From Solirubrobacterales bacterium (GTDB taxonomy: Bacteria; Actinomycetota; Thermoleophilia; Solirubrobacterales; Solirubrobacteraceae): a stretch of DNA of 50,462 nt. The DNA lies in the NCBI GenBank assembly GCA_003132505.1, contig PKXY01000027.1:1-50462 (forward strand), read 5' to 3'. The position numbers and the translations under genes are program-made. The notes beneath the pieces were generated by a model, which saw only the letters and a list, made by a program, of their open reading frames with translations, was not told the DNA's origin and ran no database searches. Every line of letters starts with the position of its first letter. Position 1 is the stretch's first letter. Positions 7,579-16,387 of this stretch are shown here, in pieces.

Positions 7579-8520
7579 TCATGATCCCGACCACGGCGTT
7601 GTCGGCACGCCGGCAGCGTCGACGCGGGCGATAAACAGATGGCCTGAGAGCGGGAACTCCTCGAGCTGCGCCGGTGACAGCCCGACGCGCGCGGTCGTGA
7701 TCAGCAGGGTGTCGCGCGCGGGGCCAACGAACGCGACGCTGGAGGTCTGGGGCGCGGGTACCGTGATCGTGGCCAGATGTTCACCGCCCGGCGTGTAGCA
7801 GCGCACCTCTCCGGCGCCCCAGATCGCAACCCAGAGATTGCCGTCCGTATCCATGCACAGACCGTCCGGGGAGCCCTCGCCGATACGGATGACCGCAGCG
7901 CGGACACCCCAGTTCCCGCTCACCGCGTCGTAGGGCCGGGCCCAGACGATGCCAGGGGTCGAGTCGACGCTATAGAGAACCGCTCCATCCGCGGACCAGG
8001 CAAGCCCGTTGGAGACCGTCAGGTCGTCGTCGATGATCGCCACGCTCCCACCCTGACCGACCTGCCAAAGGCACTCGTCGCGCTCGCGCCCGTCGAGCGC
8101 CAGGCTGCCGACCAGGAATCGGCCGGCCGGGTCGCAGGCGCCATCGTTGAGCCGACTGTTCTTTGCGGGGGGAACGACGTTGGCCAGCAGCTCACGGCGG
8201 GAATCCCGCGCCACTCGGTAGAGGTCGCGTTGCCCGGCGACGAGCAGCGTTCCGTCGGCGGAGCAGGCCACCGCGCCGACCGTTTCATCGAAGCTGAGCC
8301 GGGCGGCGGGCGCGATGACCGACCCGTCGACGGAGCCGCTGTGGATGTGTCCGGCGTCGATGTCCACCCACAGCACACGCTCGCGTTGCTCGTCCCAGAG
8401 CGGGCCCTCGGCCAATGCATAGGCGTGCTCGGACGCGACGGTGGCGGAGATCAACGTCGGGGTCGCGCTGCGCGGCTCGTCCCTCGGCCCCCGCCGGCGA
8501 CAATCTGTAGGCTCGGCCAC
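7579..8520 (-). CDS. SMP-30/gluconolactonase family lactonase
   Basis: A 313-residue six-bladed beta-propeller of the SMP-30/gluconolactonase/LRE family. Diagnostic segments are the metal-binding Glu in ALAEGPLWDEQRERVLWVDI, the Asn in NSRLNDGACDPAGRFLVGSL, SNGLAWSADGAVLYSVDS and GSPDGLCMDTDGNLWVA, which hold the divalent-metal ligands. It should hydrolyse a sugar lactone to the aldonic acid. The GTG start at 8520 has a TAGGAT box (reverse complement of 8528-8533) 7 bp upstream. It is first in a two-gene operon with the dehydrogenase and is divergent from the dehydratase gene. Confidence 0.9.
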   Translation of the reverse strand: MAEPTDCRRRGPRDEPRSATPTLISATVASEHAYALAEGPLWDEQRERVLWVDIDAGHIHSGSVDGSVIAPAARLSFDETVGAVACSADGTLLVAGQRDLYRVARDSRRELLANVVPPAKNSRLNDGACDPAGRFLVGSLALDGRERDECLWQVGQGGSVAIIDDDLTVSNGLAWSADGAVLYSVDSTPGIVWARPYDAVSGNWGVRAAVIRIGEGSPDGLCMDTDGNLWVAIWGAGEVRCYTPGGEHLATITVPAPQTSSVAFVGPARDTLLITTARVGLSPAQLEEFPLSGHLFIARVDAAGVPTTPWSGS

Positions 8521-8561
8521 GCCTCAGATCCTAAGCCTGCTCGACCACCCCGAGGGCGCCG

Positions 8562-10277
8562 ATGCAGACCCAGCGAAGCTCGCACTGGTATGCCGGGACG
8601 GACCGCAACTCCTACATCCACCGGGCGTGGATGCGGCGCGGCCTGCCCGGTCATGCCTTCGACGGTCGTCCGCACATCGCGATCGCGAACACAGCCTCGG
8701 ACCTGACGCCCTGCAACGCCCATCTCAACGAGGTCGCCGAGAGCGTCAAGCACGGCGTGTACGAGGCCGGGGGCATCCCGCTGAACCTCCCGGTCGTCTC
8801 GCTCGGCGAGACCAATGTCCGCCCGACCGCGATGCTATGGCGGAACATGGCCGCGATGGCGGCCGAGGAGATGCTCCGCGCCAACCCGATCGACGGTGTG
8901 GTGCTGCTCGGAGGGTGTGACAAGACGATCCCGGCGCTGCTGATGGCAGCGGCATCGGTGGACCTTCCGGCGGTGGTGCTGCCGGGCGGCCCGATGTTGA
9001 GCGGCAGCTTCCGCGGGCGGCCGCTGGGGTGCGGCACCGACGTATGGAAACTGTCGGAGGAAGTGCGTGCCGGAACGCTGTCGCAGGAGGACTTCCTGCG
9101 CTCGGAGTCCTCGATGATCCGCAGCCGCGGGCACTGCAACACGATGGGCACCGCCTCCACCATGGCGCTGGTGGCCGAGGCGCTCGGCACCACGATGCCC
9201 GGCGTCGCGGGAACTCCCGCGGCGGACAGCCGCCTGCTGCGAGCGGCTCACGAGACAGGGGGCCTCGTCATCTCGATGGTTCGCGATGGACGGCGGCCCA
9301 GCGAGTTCCTGACCCGCGGTTCGTTTCTGAACGCGATCGTCGCGCTCGCCGCTGTGGGAGGCTCAACCAACGCCGTAATCCACCTGCTCGCGATTGCGGG
9401 TCGGCTCGGTATCCCGCTGACCCAGGACGACTTCGACAGCGTTGGCGCCGCGGTGCCGCTGCTCGTCGATCTGCAGCCGTCGGGGCGGTTCCTGATGGAG
9501 GACTTCCATCGCGCCGGCGGTCTGCTGGCCGTGCTGCGCGAGGTTGTCGACCTGCTTGATCCGACCGCGCTGACCGTCACCGGCCGCCCGCTCGTCGAAT
9601 ACCTCGCCGACGCGCAGATCTGGGACCCCGAAGTGATCCGCCCGCGATCCGATCCGTTGGTGGCGCACGCCGGGATCGCCGTCCTTTACGGCAGCCTGGC
9701 TCCCACCGGCGCCGTGATCAAGCCCGCCGCGGCATCCGAGCATCTACTGCGCCACCGCGGTCGAGCCGTGGTCTTTGACTCGATCGAAGACTTCCATGCC
9801 CGGATCGACGATCCCGAGCTGGAGGTCGACGCCAACTCGGTGCTGGTGCTTCGCGGGTGCGGACCGAAGGGCTATCCGGGAATGCCGGAGGTGGCGAACA
9901 TGCCGCTGCCCAAGAAGCTCTTGGAACAGGGCGTTCGCGACATGGTCCGGATCTGCGACGGGCGGATGAGCGGGACGGCGTATGGAACCGTCGTCCTGCA
10001 CGTGTCGCCGGAGGCCGCGGCCGGCGGACCGCTCGGACTGGTGCGCAGCGGCGACTTTGTGGTTCTCGACGTTCCGGCGCGGCGGCTGGATATCGACGCC
10101 ACCAAAGAGGAGCTAGCCGGCCGGTCGCCGACCGCTGCGACGACACGGGCATTTGCCAACCCATCGCGTGGCTGGGAGAGCCTCTACGTGAGCACGGTGC
10201 AGCAGGCCAACACCGGCGCCGACCTGAACTTCCTGGTCGGCGCCAGTGGCGATCAGGTCGCACGTGAATCCCACTAG
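8562..10277 (+). CDS. IlvD/Edd family sugar-acid dehydratase
   Basis: A 571-residue enzyme of the dihydroxy-acid/6-phosphogluconate dehydratase family. Three conserved cluster cysteines are visible: C51 (LTPCNAHL), C119 (GGCDKT) and C192 (GHCNTMGT). The N-terminal RSxxWY...D and the FDGRPHIAIANTASDLTPCN segment resemble pentonate/hexonate dehydratases (arabonate, xylonate, galactonate) more than IlvD proper. The C-terminal MPEVANMPLPKKLL and DGRMSGTAYG motifs are present. With the adjacent dehydrogenase, lactonase and SDR it should convert an aldonate to its 2-keto-3-deoxy form. A GAGGG tract precedes the ATG. Confidence 0.88.
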   Translation: MQTQRSSHWYAGTDRNSYIHRAWMRRGLPGHAFDGRPHIAIANTASDLTPCNAHLNEVAESVKHGVYEAGGIPLNLPVVSLGETNVRPTAMLWRNMAAMAAEEMLRANPIDGVVLLGGCDKTIPALLMAAASVDLPAVVLPGGPMLSGSFRGRPLGCGTDVWKLSEEVRAGTLSQEDFLRSESSMIRSRGHCNTMGTASTMALVAEALGTTMPGVAGTPAADSRLLRAAHETGGLVISMVRDGRRPSEFLTRGSFLNAIVALAAVGGSTNAVIHLLAIAGRLGIPLTQDDFDSVGAAVPLLVDLQPSGRFLMEDFHRAGGLLAVLREVVDLLDPTALTVTGRPLVEYLADAQIWDPEVIRPRSDPLVAHAGIAVLYGSLAPTGAVIKPAAASEHLLRHRGRAVVFDSIEDFHARIDDPELEVDANSVLVLRGCGPKGYPGMPEVANMPLPKKLLEQGVRDMVRICDGRMSGTAYGTVVLHVSPEAAAGGPLGLVRSGDFVVLDVPARRLDIDATKEELAGRSPTAATTRAFANPSRGWESLYVSTVQQANTGADLNFLVGASGDQVARESH

Positions 10278-10289
10278 CGCGATGACGCG

Positions 10290-10979
10290 ATGAGCAGCGC
10301 AGGAGCGCGACGCGCACTCGTGACCGGAGGCGCCAGCGGGCTGGGTCGCGCGTGCGCCCAGCGACTGCGCTCCGAGTACCACGACGTGATCACCGTCGAC
10401 ATCGCCGACGGAGCCGACCACCGCCTTGACGTCACCGATGATGCGGCGGTGAGCCGGCTGATCGCCGAGCTCGAGCCGATTGACATCCTGCTCAACAGCG
10501 CCGGCATCGGCGGTCCCAACAAGCCGCTGTGGGAGACGACGCGCGCGGAGTGGGAAACCACCTTCGCGGTCAACGTCCACGGAACCGTTGCCATGTGCCG
10601 CGCCGTGGTTCCCGGGATGGTGGAGCACGGCTGGGGACGAATCGTCAACTTCGCAAGCATGGCCGGCAAGGACGGCAACCCCAACCTCAGTGCCTACTCG
10701 GCCTCGAAGGCCGGCGTCATCGCCCTCACCAAATCGCTGGGCAAGGAGCTCGCGACCACCGGCGTGATCGTCAACGCGATCGCACCGGCCGTGATCGCCA
10801 CCGAGATGAACAAGACGACGGCCCCCGACGTCCTCGCCCATCTCACAAGCCTGATACCGATGAAGCGCGTTGGGCGGCCCGAGGAGGTCGCGGAACTCGT
10901 CGCCTGGCTGGCCTCAGATCGTTGTAGCTTCTCCACCGGAGCGGTCTATGACATCAGCGGCGGCCGAGCCACCTACTAG
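10290..10979 (+). CDS. SDR family oxidoreductase, sugar-acid pathway
   Basis: A 229-residue classical short-chain dehydrogenase. The cofactor motif is TGGASGLG (12-19), followed by NSAG (69-72), and the catalytic residues are S123, Y136 and K140 (YSASK). The GRPEEVAELVAWLASD and ISGG ending is typical. It lies 12 bp downstream of the sugar-acid dehydratase. The KRVGRPEEV...DISGGRATY ending resembles SDRs found in deoxysugar-acid pathways, where 2-keto-3-deoxy acids are oxidised further. That role is inferred; it could instead be the sugar dehydrogenase. Confidence 0.87.
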   Translation: MSSAGARRALVTGGASGLGRACAQRLRSEYHDVITVDIADGADHRLDVTDDAAVSRLIAELEPIDILLNSAGIGGPNKPLWETTRAEWETTFAVNVHGTVAMCRAVVPGMVEHGWGRIVNFASMAGKDGNPNLSAYSASKAGVIALTKSLGKELATTGVIVNAIAPAVIATEMNKTTAPDVLAHLTSLIPMKRVGRPEEVAELVAWLASDRCSFSTGAVYDISGGRATY

Positions 10980-11063
10980 ACGATCCGCTGTCGCCCACAG
11001 CACGCCGGCGCTCCTGCGCGCCCGCTCTCTTCACACAACATCACCGACGCGTAGGGTGTGCGC

Positions 11064-12518
11064 ATGCCCGTGATGGCAGAGCTCCGCGCCAGGCTTGCAG
11101 AGCTGGCCGATCTATCGGCGCTCGGTGGGCTCGCCGGGTGGGACCAGCGGGTGATGATGCCGCCCGAGGGCGCGACCGCGCGCGCGAACCAGCTCGCCAC
11201 GCTCGACCGTGTCTCGCACGAGCTTGCGAGCGCCGACGAGATCGGCGAGTGGCTCGAGGAGCTGGAAGGCAGTGAGCTCGACGAGATCGACCGCGACATC
11301 GTCCGCGTCGCACGGCGGGACTTCGAGCGCCAGCGCAGCGTGCCGGCAGACCTCGTCGGCGAGCGAGCGCAGGCGGCGGCTGCCGGGCAGGCGACGTGGC
11401 AGACGGCGCGCGCCAACGCGGACTTCGCGGCGTTCGCTCCGGCACTGGCGCGCAACGTCGAGCTCGCCCGCACCTATGCGGCGTGCTTCAAAGATGCGGC
11501 GCGACCCTACGACGCGCTGCTTGACGACTTCGACTACGGCGTCGCAACAGAGCGGATTGAGGCGATCTTCGCCCGCCTCGCCGAGGGCCTGCGGCCGCTG
11601 ATCGCCGGCGTCGGCCGGCAGCCTGAGCGGCGCGCGGTGCCCGTCGGCATACCGATCGAGGCCCAGCGCGCTGCTGTTGGGGCAACGTTGCGGCGGCTCG
11701 GCGTCAGCGAGGACAGCTGGCGCGTCGACGTGTCGGCGCACCCGTTCAGCGAGGCAGTCAGCCGACGCGACACGCGCGTCACCACGCGCTATGAGAGCGG
11801 GAGCCTGGAGTCTCTGCTCGGGGCGCTGCACGAGTTCGGACACGCGCTCTATGAGCGCCAGATCGCGCCGGATCTCGAGCGCACCAACCTCGGGCGCGGC
11901 ACGTCGATGACGATCCACGAGTCCCAGAGCAAGCTCTGGGAAAACCATGTCGCCTACAACCGCGCCTTTGCGCCGGTGCTCGCCGAGGAGCTTGGTCGTG
12001 GCGGCCATGCGATCGAGCCCGATGCCCTCTACGCCGAGCTCGCGCAGGTCCGCCCGTCACTGATCAGAGTCTCCGCCGATCAGGTCACATACCCGCTCCA
12101 CATCATCCTGCGCTTCGAGCTCGAGCTGGCTTTGATCGAGGGCGGGCTGGACGTGAACGACCTGCCTGCAGCCTGGAACGACGACATGCGACGGCTGCTC
12201 GGCGTCGAGGTTCCCGACGACGCGGCCGGGGTGCTCCAGGACATCCACTGGTCAGCTGGCCTCTTCGGCTACTTCCCGAGCTATGCGATGGGCTGCCTCA
12301 TCGCGGCTCAGCTCTGGCAGCAGATCGAGGCGGACCTCGGCTCCCAGGACGAGGCGCTGCGGGTCGCCGAGGTCGGCGCGATCCGCGAATGGCTCGCGGA
12401 GCACGTCCACAAATACGGTCGCCGGCTCGACACCGAGCCGCTCGTCGAGCGTGCCACCGGACGCGGCATCGACGTGGCACCGTTCCTCGCTCACGCGGCG
12501 AGAGTTGTCGGCGGCTGA
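11064..12518 (+). CDS. M32 family metallocarboxypeptidase (Taq type)
   Basis: A 484-residue, all-helical carboxypeptidase. The zinc motif is H256-E257-F-G-H260, with the third ligand Glu in TIHESQSKLWEN about 25 residues later. The family motifs DxRxTTRY (DTRVTTRY), RPSLIRVSADQVTYPLHIILRFELE and GxFGYFPSYAMG are all present. Length fits the family. I chose ATG 11064: a TAGGGT box at 11052-11057 ends 6 bp before it, and a GTG at 11058 would start directly after the box. A cytoplasmic peptidase that trims C-terminal residues. Confidence 0.93.
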   Translation: MPVMAELRARLAELADLSALGGLAGWDQRVMMPPEGATARANQLATLDRVSHELASADEIGEWLEELEGSELDEIDRDIVRVARRDFERQRSVPADLVGERAQAAAAGQATWQTARANADFAAFAPALARNVELARTYAACFKDAARPYDALLDDFDYGVATERIEAIFARLAEGLRPLIAGVGRQPERRAVPVGIPIEAQRAAVGATLRRLGVSEDSWRVDVSAHPFSEAVSRRDTRVTTRYESGSLESLLGALHEFGHALYERQIAPDLERTNLGRGTSMTIHESQSKLWENHVAYNRAFAPVLAEELGRGGHAIEPDALYAELAQVRPSLIRVSADQVTYPLHIILRFELELALIEGGLDVNDLPAAWNDDMRRLLGVEVPDDAAGVLQDIHWSAGLFGYFPSYAMGCLIAAQLWQQIEADLGSQDEALRVAEVGAIREWLAEHVHKYGRRLDTEPLVERATGRGIDVAPFLAHAARVVGG

Positions 12519-12555
12519 TGGCGCGAGTGCCGACGCTTTCGGTTGCAGGCGAGCT

Positions 12556-14010
12556 GTGAGCGCAGCCCGCAGCTCGCCGTCGGACAGCGCACCGGACGCG
12601 GTGATCCTCGGCTCCGGCCCGAACGGGCTCGCCGCAGCGGTCACGATCGCCCGCGCCGGGTTCGCGGTCGAGGTCTTCGAAGGCGCCGAGACACCAGGGG
12701 GCGGCTGTCGCACGGCGGAGCTGACGCTGCCGGGCTATGCGCACGATGTCTGCTCGAGCGTCCACCCGCTTGCGGCGGCGTCGCCGTTCTTCGCCAGCTT
12801 CAGCTCGGCGCAGATTCCGCTGCGCCTGCCGGAGGTCGCCTTCGCCCACCCGCTGGACGGCGGTGGCGCGGCAGCGGTCTTCGGGTCGGTCGCGGATACG
12901 GCTGAGACCTTCGGCGAGGACGCCCGCGCCTACCGGCGACTGATGGGCCCGCTCGTCGAGCACGCCGATCAGATCATCCCCCAGGCGCTCGGGCCGGTCC
13001 GCCCGCTGCCGCCGCCGCCGCTCTCGATGGCGCGCTTCGGCGCGCTGGGGATACAGCCGGCGCGGATGCTCGCGGCGCGCTTTCACACGACCGCGGCGCG
13101 CGCCACCTTCGCGGGCTGTGCCGCGCACGCAATCCAGCCGCTCACCTACCCACTGAGCGGCGGCTTCGGGCTCGTCATGACGATCCTCGCCCACTCCGTC
13201 GGCTGGCCGGTGGTCGAGGGCGGCAGCGCCGGCATCACCGCTGCGCTCGTCGAGGAGCTCGAGCGCCACGGTGGCACGGTGCACACCGGACACTGGATCG
13301 AGAGCCTCGCCGAGCTGCCAGCGGCGCGGGCAACGCTGCTCGACGTCACGCCGCGCCAGCTGCTCGCGCTGGACGACGGACGGCTGCCTGCACGCTACCG
13401 ACGGGCGCTGGAGCGCTACCGCTACGGACCGGGGGTCTTCAAGGTCGACTGGGCGCTGTCGGGGCCGGTTCCGTGGACCGCGGAGCCCTGCCGGGCAACC
13501 GCGACCGTGCACGTCGGCGGCACCTTCGAGGAGATCGCACGCAGCGAGGCCGAAGTCGCCGCCGGACGCCTCTCGGAGCAGCCGTTCGCCATCGTCGTCC
13601 AGTCGACGGTCGCCGATCCGACGCGGGCTCCGAGTGGTCACCACACCCTCTACGCCTACTGTCACGTGCCAAACGGCTCGCCGGTCGACATGACCGAGCG
13701 GATCGAGTCCCAGATCGAGCGCTTCGCGCCGGGCTTCCGCGATCTCGTGCTCGCGCGCGTCAGCACCTCGCCCGCAGCGGTCGAGGCCGAGAACCCGAAC
13801 TACGTCGGCGGCGACATCGCGTCCGGCTCGACAAGCGTCCGCCAGACCGTGTTCCGCCCGACGGTCGCGATTCACTCCTACCGCACGCCGGTCCGCGGTC
13901 TCTATCTCTGCTCGGCGGCGACGCCACCCGGCGGCGGCGTCCACGGCATGTGCGGCGCCCGCGCGGCAGGCGTCGCATTGCGCGAGCTGGGAGCTCGCTC
14001 TGCGAACTGA
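12556..14010 (+). CDS. Phytoene-desaturase-like FAD-dependent oxidoreductase
   Basis: A 484-residue protein of the CrtI/COG1233 family. It starts with the FAD motif AVILGSGPNGLAAAVTIARAG and the acidic VEVFEGAETPGGGCRT segment. It ends with LYLCSAATPPGGGVHGMCGARAA, the typical FAD-closing motif. The GTG start at 12556 places the Rossmann strand within 25 residues; an in-frame extension reads back into the M32 gene but has no better start. No other carotenoid genes are nearby, so the substrate is open. COG1233 proteins include many uncharacterised desaturases and isomerases. Confidence 0.85.
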   Translation: MSAARSSPSDSAPDAVILGSGPNGLAAAVTIARAGFAVEVFEGAETPGGGCRTAELTLPGYAHDVCSSVHPLAAASPFFASFSSAQIPLRLPEVAFAHPLDGGGAAAVFGSVADTAETFGEDARAYRRLMGPLVEHADQIIPQALGPVRPLPPPPLSMARFGALGIQPARMLAARFHTTAARATFAGCAAHAIQPLTYPLSGGFGLVMTILAHSVGWPVVEGGSAGITAALVEELERHGGTVHTGHWIESLAELPAARATLLDVTPRQLLALDDGRLPARYRRALERYRYGPGVFKVDWALSGPVPWTAEPCRATATVHVGGTFEEIARSEAEVAAGRLSEQPFAIVVQSTVADPTRAPSGHHTLYAYCHVPNGSPVDMTERIESQIERFAPGFRDLVLARVSTSPAAVEAENPNYVGGDIASGSTSVRQTVFRPTVAIHSYRTPVRGLYLCSAATPPGGGVHGMCGARAAGVALRELGARSAN

Positions 14011-14112
14011 GCGCCTGACGCGCCCGACAAATGCGATCGCGCCCGGGAAGGAATCGCCCGGATTGGAGTCTTGGTAGGGGAAGGCAAATCCCACGGACAC
14101 CTGGAGCGATCG

Positions 14113-14580
14113 ATGAAGAGAATCACCGTAATGCTCGCCATCGCGAGCGCAATGCTGGGAGCGTCAGTCGGGGTCGCCGTCGCGTCGGGCGCGCATATCG
14201 CCTCGTCGGTCGCGACGGTCGGCACGCGCCACACCTCGCTTGGCACGATCCTCGTCGGAACCAACGGGCACACGCTCTATCTCGACAGCGCGGACTCGAA
14301 GAACAAGGCGACCTGCACCGGCGGCTGCGCAGCGGTCTGGCCACCGCTGATGACCTCGGGCAAGCCGAAGGCCAAGGGCTCCGCGAAGGCGAGCGACCTG
14401 GGCACAATCAAAAGCGGAAGCGGCAAGCAGGTCACCTACAAGGGTCACCCGCTGTACTACTTCGCCAGCGACACCGCCGCAGGTCAGACCACGGGAGAGG
14501 GCTCGAACGGCTTCTACGTCGTCAGCCCGAGCGGCAAGTCGATCACCAAGAGCCCGGCTTCGACCGGCGGCTATGGATGA
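14113..14580 (+). CDS. Secreted COG4315-like repeat protein
   Basis: A 155-residue exported protein. The N-terminal signal sequence is MKRITVMLAIASAMLGASVGVAVASG. The mature part contains two copies of the family unit: LGTILVGTNGHTLYLDSADSKNKATCTGGCAAVWPPL and LGTIKSGSGKQVTYKGHPLYYFASD. The Y-x-(F/Y/L)-x(2)-D type motif and the CxGxCAxxWPP pair are typical of the secreted repeat of unknown function family. There is no lipobox cysteine after the signal. Start is ATG at 14113; an upstream GTG would bury the signal peptide. Function unknown. Confidence 0.85.
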   Translation: MKRITVMLAIASAMLGASVGVAVASGAHIASSVATVGTRHTSLGTILVGTNGHTLYLDSADSKNKATCTGGCAAVWPPLMTSGKPKAKGSAKASDLGTIKSGSGKQVTYKGHPLYYFASDTAAGQTTGEGSNGFYVVSPSGKSITKSPASTGGYG

Positions 14581-14594
14581 TCCTGAGTTGAGGC

Positions 14595-14668
14595 GGGGCC
14601 TCGGCGCATGCGCCGAGGCCCCGATCGGTGCATGCACCGATCGGCCGGGGGGCGCATGCGCCCCCCGG
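14595..14668. repeat. Three consecutive perfect palindromes centred on GCATGC, 24 bp apart
   Basis: Three perfect palindromes lie end to end: 14595-14622 (28 bp), 14621-14644 (24 bp) and 14645-14668 (24 bp). All have GCATGC at the centre. The centres fall at 14608.5, 14632.5 and 14656.5, exactly 24 bp apart. The arms differ in sequence (GGGGCCTCGGC, CCGATCGGT and CCGGGGGGC), so they are not copies of each other. They fill the gap between two convergent genes, which suits a bidirectional terminator, but there is no T-run and the regular period is unusual. Confidence 0.95.
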
Positions 14669-14673
14669 ATCAC

Positions 14674-15525
14674 TCAGCCTGCCGGCAGCTGTCCGCCGAG
14701 GCGGTCGCTGAGCGCTGCGACCTGCTCGTCGCGACCGAGGAAGTTGAGGAACGTCGCCGCCATCGCGATTCCGAAGATCAGGAACTCGAGGAAGCACATG
14801 CCGGCGCCCGCCAGATGCTGGTCGGTGATCGCGCTGATCCCGTAAGCGCGCGGGGCGGCGACGTAGCGCGGGTAGACGGTGGTGGTGATCCACGTCAGCG
14901 GCAGGCACACGATGGCGCTCGCGCCGCGCGTGAAGCCGAGGTAGACGAGCCGGCGCGGCCCCGGCGAGCGGCGACCGGACGGCAGCGGGTCAATGATCAG
15001 CCACCACATGGCGAGGCCGGTGTAGAAGAGCGTCGCGTGCTCGATGCCGTGAACCAGCGGATGGGCCGCGGAGTAGTCGAAGATCGTCGGGATCGCCCAG
15101 ACCCACGTCGCAAGCGCCCAGAGCGGCAAGGCGATCCAGGGGCTCGTCGCCAGCGCGATCAGCTTCCCGGCCCGGCCTCCGGGGGCGATCAGCCGCAGCC
15201 CACCGCGGCTCAGGCCGAGCGGCAGGACTGGTGCCCGGAGACCCAGCACGAGCAACGCCGGCGCGACGTCCGAGAGCAGGATGTGCTGGAGCATGTGCGC
15301 CGAGAGGAGGTAGTGGTCGCCGATCGCGTCGAGCGGCGACATCAGAGCGATCGCGATGATCGCGAGCCCGCAGCCGTACGGCAGCCAGTGCCCGACGCCG
15401 GGTCCGCGGTGTCCGGAGTGGCGCCTGGCGCGCTGGAAGGCGCGGCCGTAGAGCCAGGCCGCAGCAAGCAGAACCACGATCAGTCCGGGGTCTATCGTCC
15501 ACGTGGTCCAGGTTGGATACGACAT
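14674..15525 (-). CDS. ctaG: CtaG-type cytochrome c oxidase assembly membrane protein
   Basis: A 283-residue integral membrane protein of the caa3_CtaG family, with about seven hydrophobic segments. Family motifs include LMSPLDAIGDHYLLSAHMLQHILLSDVAPALLVLG (His-rich helix, about residues 61-95) and the region IEHATLFYTGLAMWW. It is thought to act in copper delivery or assembly of the caa3-type terminal oxidase. It is divergent from ccmABCD and the heme genes, which supports a role in respiratory cytochrome assembly. Start is ATG at 15525. Confidence 0.88.
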   Translation of the reverse strand: MSYPTWTTWTIDPGLIVVLLAAAWLYGRAFQRARRHSGHRGPGVGHWLPYGCGLAIIAIALMSPLDAIGDHYLLSAHMLQHILLSDVAPALLVLGLRAPVLPLGLSRGGLRLIAPGGRAGKLIALATSPWIALPLWALATWVWAIPTIFDYSAAHPLVHGIEHATLFYTGLAMWWLIIDPLPSGRRSPGPRRLVYLGFTRGASAIVCLPLTWITTTVYPRYVAAPRAYGISAITDQHLAGAGMCFLEFLIFGIAMAATFLNFLGRDEQVAALSDRLGGQLPAG

Positions 15526-15709
15526 GCGAGCTGGCGCCCTTTCGGCTCGGGTGCGTGCATCCTAGCGTCAGGCGCACGCGGCGCGGCGCGATCCCGGGAG
15601 GAAGGCCTACAGCGAGTATGTTGGCGGGCAACTGGCGCGCCGGCTGCGCCGCAGCGATGAGATATCCGATGGCACGCAGCTCGAACCGATCGCCTGGCGA
15701 ACGCACAGC

Positions 15710-16387
15710 GTGAGCGCTGTTGCGCTGCGCGCGCTGACGCGCCGCTATGGCGAGCGCACGGCGCTTGCCGAGCTGACGCTCAGCCTGGAGACGGGGCAGA
15801 CGCTCGCCGTTCTCGGTCCGAACGGCGCCGGCAAGACGACGCTGCTGCGTCTCCTCGCAACGCTGCTACGGCCGCACGACGGCGAGCTCGAGGTGCTCGG
15901 GCATCGCTTACCGGCGGACGGCTGGCTGGTGCGCGGGCGGCTCGGGCTGCTCGCCCACGAGCCGATGCTCTACCGCGAGCTGACGGTGCGCGAGAACCTG
16001 CGCCTCCAAGCCAAGCTGCACGGCGTCGCGCCGGCGCGGATCGAGGAGCTCCTCGCAGCCGTCGCGCTCGACCGTCGCGGCAATGAGCCGCTGCGAACAC
16101 TCTCACGCGGGCTCGTGCAGCGCGCGGCGATCTGCCGCACGCTGCTCCACGAGCCTGAGCTGCTGCTGCTCGACGAGCCGTACGCGAACCTCGATCCGGC
16201 GGCGCGCCAGATCGTCGAGCCGCTGATCGGTCGCAGTTCGGGCAGGACGCGCGTCATCGTCAGCCACGACCCGCAGGCGGCCGTCAACGAGGCAGACCTG
16301 GTGCTGGGTCTGTCGCGAGGGCGCAGCGTATTCATCGCCGCGCCCGCCGAGTTGGACGACGGGGCGCTCGCGAGGCTCTACGAATGA
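15710..16387 (+). CDS. ccmA: Heme exporter ATP-binding protein CcmA
   Basis: A 225-residue ABC ATPase. Walker A is GPNGAGKTT (36-44), the signature is the degenerate LSRGLVQR rather than LSGGQ, Walker B is LLLLDEPYANLD, and a switch His lies in VSHDP. It works with CcmB in the system I cytochrome c maturation pathway, where the ATPase releases holo-CcmE. Its start GTG is preceded by an in-frame open stretch without a start codon. The 4 bp overlap with ccmB supports co-translation. It is the first gene of a nine-gene operon. Confidence 0.88.
   Translation: MSAVALRALTRRYGERTALAELTLSLETGQTLAVLGPNGAGKTTLLRLLATLLRPHDGELEVLGHRLPADGWLVRGRLGLLAHEPMLYRELTVRENLRLQAKLHGVAPARIEELLAAVALDRRGNEPLRTLSRGLVQRAAICRTLLHEPELLLLDEPYANLDPAARQIVEPLIGRSSGRTRVIVSHDPQAAVNEADLVLGLSRGRSVFIAAPAELDDGALARLYE

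Noticed and set aside
12298-14100. 600-codon minus-strand frame opposite the phytoene-desaturase-like gene
   Set aside because: Arg/Asp/Ala-rich shadow with no motifs; the plus strand has complete FAD motifs at both ends.
14595-14668. CRISPR or IS end interpretation of the triple palindrome
   Set aside because: There are no repeated spacers; the arms differ in sequence and no transposase is nearby.
15526-15709. Open frame continuing upstream of ccmA, considered as a longer CcmA or a separate small gene
   Set aside because: It has no start codon in frame and no similarity to ABC proteins; GTG 15710 gives the normal CcmA N-terminus.
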